Source: Clostridia bacterium
GTDB lineage: Bacteria; Aerophobota; Aerophobia; Aerophobales; AE-B3A
Reading direction: 5' to 3'
Length of the DNA stretch: 7,004 nt
NCBI GenBank assembly: GCA_009618505.1
Contig: WJOQ01000041.1
Span: forward strand, 1 to 7,004
Positions within the stretch are counted from its first letter, which is position 1. Every line of letters starts with the position of its first letter. Shown here one piece after another: positions 5,837 to 7,004 of the stretch. The position numbers were made by a program, and so were the translations under genes. Below the pieces are notes generated by a model. The model searched no databases and was not told the DNA's origin. It worked only from the letters and a program-made list of their open reading frames with translations.

Positions 5837-5919
5837 ACATAGCAGAAAAAACCAGCCTGTCCTCTTTTTCTTTCTTTCCGTACGAAACACGAGATACGAG
5901 ATACGAGATACGAGAATAG
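5833..5919 (+). other. Possible 28-codon ORF overlapping the kinase stop
   Basis: ATG 5833 overlaps the kinase stop as ATGA, the classic coupling arrangement. The frame runs M-N-I-A-E-K-T-S-L-S-S-F-S-F-F-P, then through the ACGAGAT array as alternating Arg/Tyr/Glu/Asp residues, to TAG 5917-5919, just before lspA. The first half resembles no protein I know and the second half is repeat-encoded. It could be a translated linker carrying ribosomes to lspA, a gene remnant disrupted by the array, or chance. Confidence 0.15.
5882..5916. repeat. Heptamer array 5 (ACGAGAT unit)
   Basis: Five in-phase units comprise ACGAAAC, three perfect ACGAGAT copies, and ACGAGAA. It begins after a pyrimidine-rich tract (about 5856-5879) and ends only five bases before the lspA ATG, taking the place where a ribosome binding site should be. 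The same unit recurs at 6466-6500, on the other side of lspA. Confidence 0.8.
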
Positions 5920-5921
5920 CC

Positions 5922-6371
5922 ATGCTTGCATTCGTGGTGACAGGTATTGTTTTTTGTATTGATTGGTTAAGTAAATTCTATGTTAAACTAAATCTTTCTC
6001 CAGGAGCATCCGTTCCCATAATTAATGATTTTTTCTATTTGACTTATCTGAAAAATAGAGGAATTATTTTTGGTTTGTTTTTTCCACCAACTATTTCTAT
6101 TATTGTAGTGAGCGGCATAATAATTGCGGTCCTGCTATTTCTTTTAGGAAAAATTTCTCTAAAAAGCCGATGGCAAAAGATTAGTCTAGGATTATTATGG
6201 GGAGGTCTACTGGCGAACTTTTTTGATCGGTTCTGGGATGGAAATGTAGTCGATTTTCTAAATTTTCGTTTCTGGCCAGTCTTTAATGTTGCCGACGTAA
6301 CCATTTGTATAGGGGCAGTGCTCTTATTTATAGAAATCCTCAAAAGCAACTATTTATCTCGCTCTACCTGA
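5922..6371 (+). CDS. lspA: Lipoprotein signal peptidase (signal peptidase II)
   Basis: This inner-membrane aspartyl protease removes the signal peptide of prolipoproteins after lipid modification of the lipobox Cys. The 149-residue product matches the family. Motifs: D14-W-L-S-K18 in the first membrane helix; N45-R-G-I-I-F-G51; N99-F-F-D-R103 continuing to G107-N-V-V-D111-F; and F121-N-V-A-D125. The catalytic pair should be Asp111 and Asp125 by analogy with E. coli D123/D141. Four hydrophobic segments are evident, near residues 2-22, 57-76, 86-101 and 121-140, and the C-terminal tail is short. The usual second-motif Thr is Arg here, a tolerable variant. No proper Shine-Dalgarno precedes ATG 5922, because a heptamer array occupies that place; only a weak GAGA is present. 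GTG 5934/5937 would cut into the first helix, so ATG 5922 is kept. Confidence 0.95.
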   Translation: MLAFVVTGIVFCIDWLSKFYVKLNLSPGASVPIINDFFYLTYLKNRGIIFGLFFPPTISIIVVSGIIIAVLLFLLGKISLKSRWQKISLGLLWGGLLANFFDRFWDGNVVDFLNFRFWPVFNVADVTICIGAVLLFIEILKSNYLSRST

Positions 6372-6435
6372 AGCAGATTTTCAGAGCTCCGCACATAGAA
6401 TTTTATGAATGCTATGTAAGGTAAAAAGAAAAGTT

Positions 6436-6468
6436 CTCTCTCCCTAAGGAGAAAGGGCGGGGGGTGAG
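6436..6468. repeat. C-rich/G-rich palindromic element, second copy
   Basis: CTCTCTCCCTAAGGAG contains TCTCC (6439-6443) and GGAGA (6448-6452) around a CTAA loop, followed by AAAGGGCGGGG and GTGAG. It resembles the degenerate element at 54-85 and runs straight into the following heptamer array. The tail is G-rich, not U-rich, so a simple intrinsic terminator is unlikely on the + strand. Confidence 0.5.
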
Positions 6469-6500
6469 ATACGAGATACGAACAACGAGATACGAGACAT
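6466..6500. repeat. Heptamer array 6 (same unit as array 5)
   Basis: Five in-phase units GAGATAC, GAGATAC, GAACAAC, GAGATAC and GAGACAT are the same cyclic unit as ACGAGAT upstream of lspA. An inverted copy, CGTATCT (6517-6523), pairs perfectly with AGATACG (6488-6494), enclosing a small CCT-AGCG-AGG hairpin. The rest of the 200-bp spacer (6372-6571) shows no gene or clear promoter. Confidence 0.75.
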
Positions 6501-6571
6501 GCCCAGCCTAGCGAGGCGTATCTTGTACACTGTGATCCTCTAAAGGCTTTTGAGCATCTAGAGATTTTTAA

Positions 6572-7004
6572 ATGAACAATTCTGGTTATTGGTTTTTGGT
6601 AAAAGAGAAGGAAATTGCAAGAATAGACCTTTTTTTGAAGAAGCAACTGCCGCATCTTTCTCGTTCTTTTATTCAAGAGTTAATTCAAAAAAACAACATT
6701 TTGGTGAATGAACAGACCAAAGAACAGGACTATCTGTTAAGAAAAGGGGATAGGGTAAAGGTAAGTATTCCTTTTTCTTCTCGGCCAGATATAAGCGCTG
6801 AACCCATCGTTCTGGATATTCTATGGGAAGACTCCTGTTTATTGGTAGTGAATAAACCTGCTGGAATGTTAACTCATCCTGTCACCTTTAAGCAAAAGGG
6901 AACGCTGGTCAATGCTCTTCTTCATCATTGTCCTCATTTATCCAGGGTGGGTGGTATTCTACGGCAGGGTATTGTCCATCGTCTGGACAAAGACACCTCG
7001 GGAG
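6572..7004 (+). CDS. RluA-family rRNA pseudouridine synthase, 3' truncated by the window edge
   Basis: This enzyme isomerises uridine to pseudouridine in rRNA; lspA-linked members are usually of the RluD type, acting on 23S rRNA. The visible 144 codons hold an N-terminal S4 RNA-binding domain (R17-I-D-L-F-L to about residue 70: S-R-S-F-I-Q-E-L-I, I-L-V-N). The catalytic domain follows, opening with L-L-V-V-N-K-P-A-G-M-L-T-H-P, and the signature H136-R-L-D139-K-D-T-S-G144 contains the catalytic Asp139. The frame is still open at the edge, so roughly the second half of the protein is missing from view. ATG 6572 has only a weak GAG upstream, but it gives the normal distance to the S4 domain. Uridine specificity cannot be told from this part. 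Confidence 0.92.
   Translation, partial: MNNSGYWFLVKEKEIARIDLFLKKQLPHLSRSFIQELIQKNNILVNEQTKEQDYLLRKGDRVKVSIPFSSRPDISAEPIVLDILWEDSCLLVVNKPAGMLTHPVTFKQKGTLVNALLHHCPHLSRVGGILRQGIVHRLDKDTSG

Noticed and set aside
6350..6676. A 108-codon minus-strand frame across the lspA-rluA spacer
   Set aside because: Its middle is made of reversed heptamer array and palindrome sequence, and its ends lie opposite lspA and the S4 domain. No protein-like conservation is visible.

Overview
The window is AT-rich bacterial DNA with every recognisable gene on the + strand. The genes are housekeeping types: ribosomal protein L13, a type-2 (IleS2-like) isoleucyl-tRNA synthetase, signal peptidase II and an RluA-type pseudouridine synthase. 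The gaps hold period-7 tandem arrays and a palindromic dispersed repeat. I associate that style of intergenic DNA with genomes of uncultured candidate-phylum bacteria, but the sequence alone does not fix the taxon. No phage, plasmid, transposase, CRISPR or RNA gene is visible.

Layout. Positions 2-94 are the last codons of an upstream gene, probably a NifS/IscS-type cysteine desulfurase. Positions 95-377 are a repeat-packed spacer with three different heptamer arrays and one palindromic element. Then come rplM (378-806), a purine nucleoside phosphorylase (817-1641), ileS (1665-4799) and a PfkB/adenosine-kinase-like sugar kinase (4850-5836). These four are tightly spaced and probably co-transcribed. 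A short spacer with an ACGAGAT array leads straight into lspA (5922-6371). A 200-bp spacer with a second array of the same unit precedes a 3'-truncated RluA-family gene (6572-7004).

How the genes relate. The phosphorylase and the PfkB kinase would fit a small purine-nucleoside salvage module placed around ileS. ileS to lspA is a familiar bacterial neighbourhood, here separated by the kinase, and lspA followed by an RluA-type synthase is also common. rplM lacks its usual partner rpsI.

Most notable is ileS. Its class I signature reads G-V-H-H instead of H-x-G-H, a swap known from a subset of IleRS2 enzymes linked to very high mupirocin resistance. Its KMSKS loop reads P-F-S-K-T. Its arginine codons are mainly CGN, while the kinase next to it uses only AGA/AGG, which suggests a separate origin. 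I found no wholly new multi-gene system. The leading items are the unusual synthetase, the Asp-for-Asn purine-site residue in the phosphorylase, and the heptamer arrays that fill the spacers.
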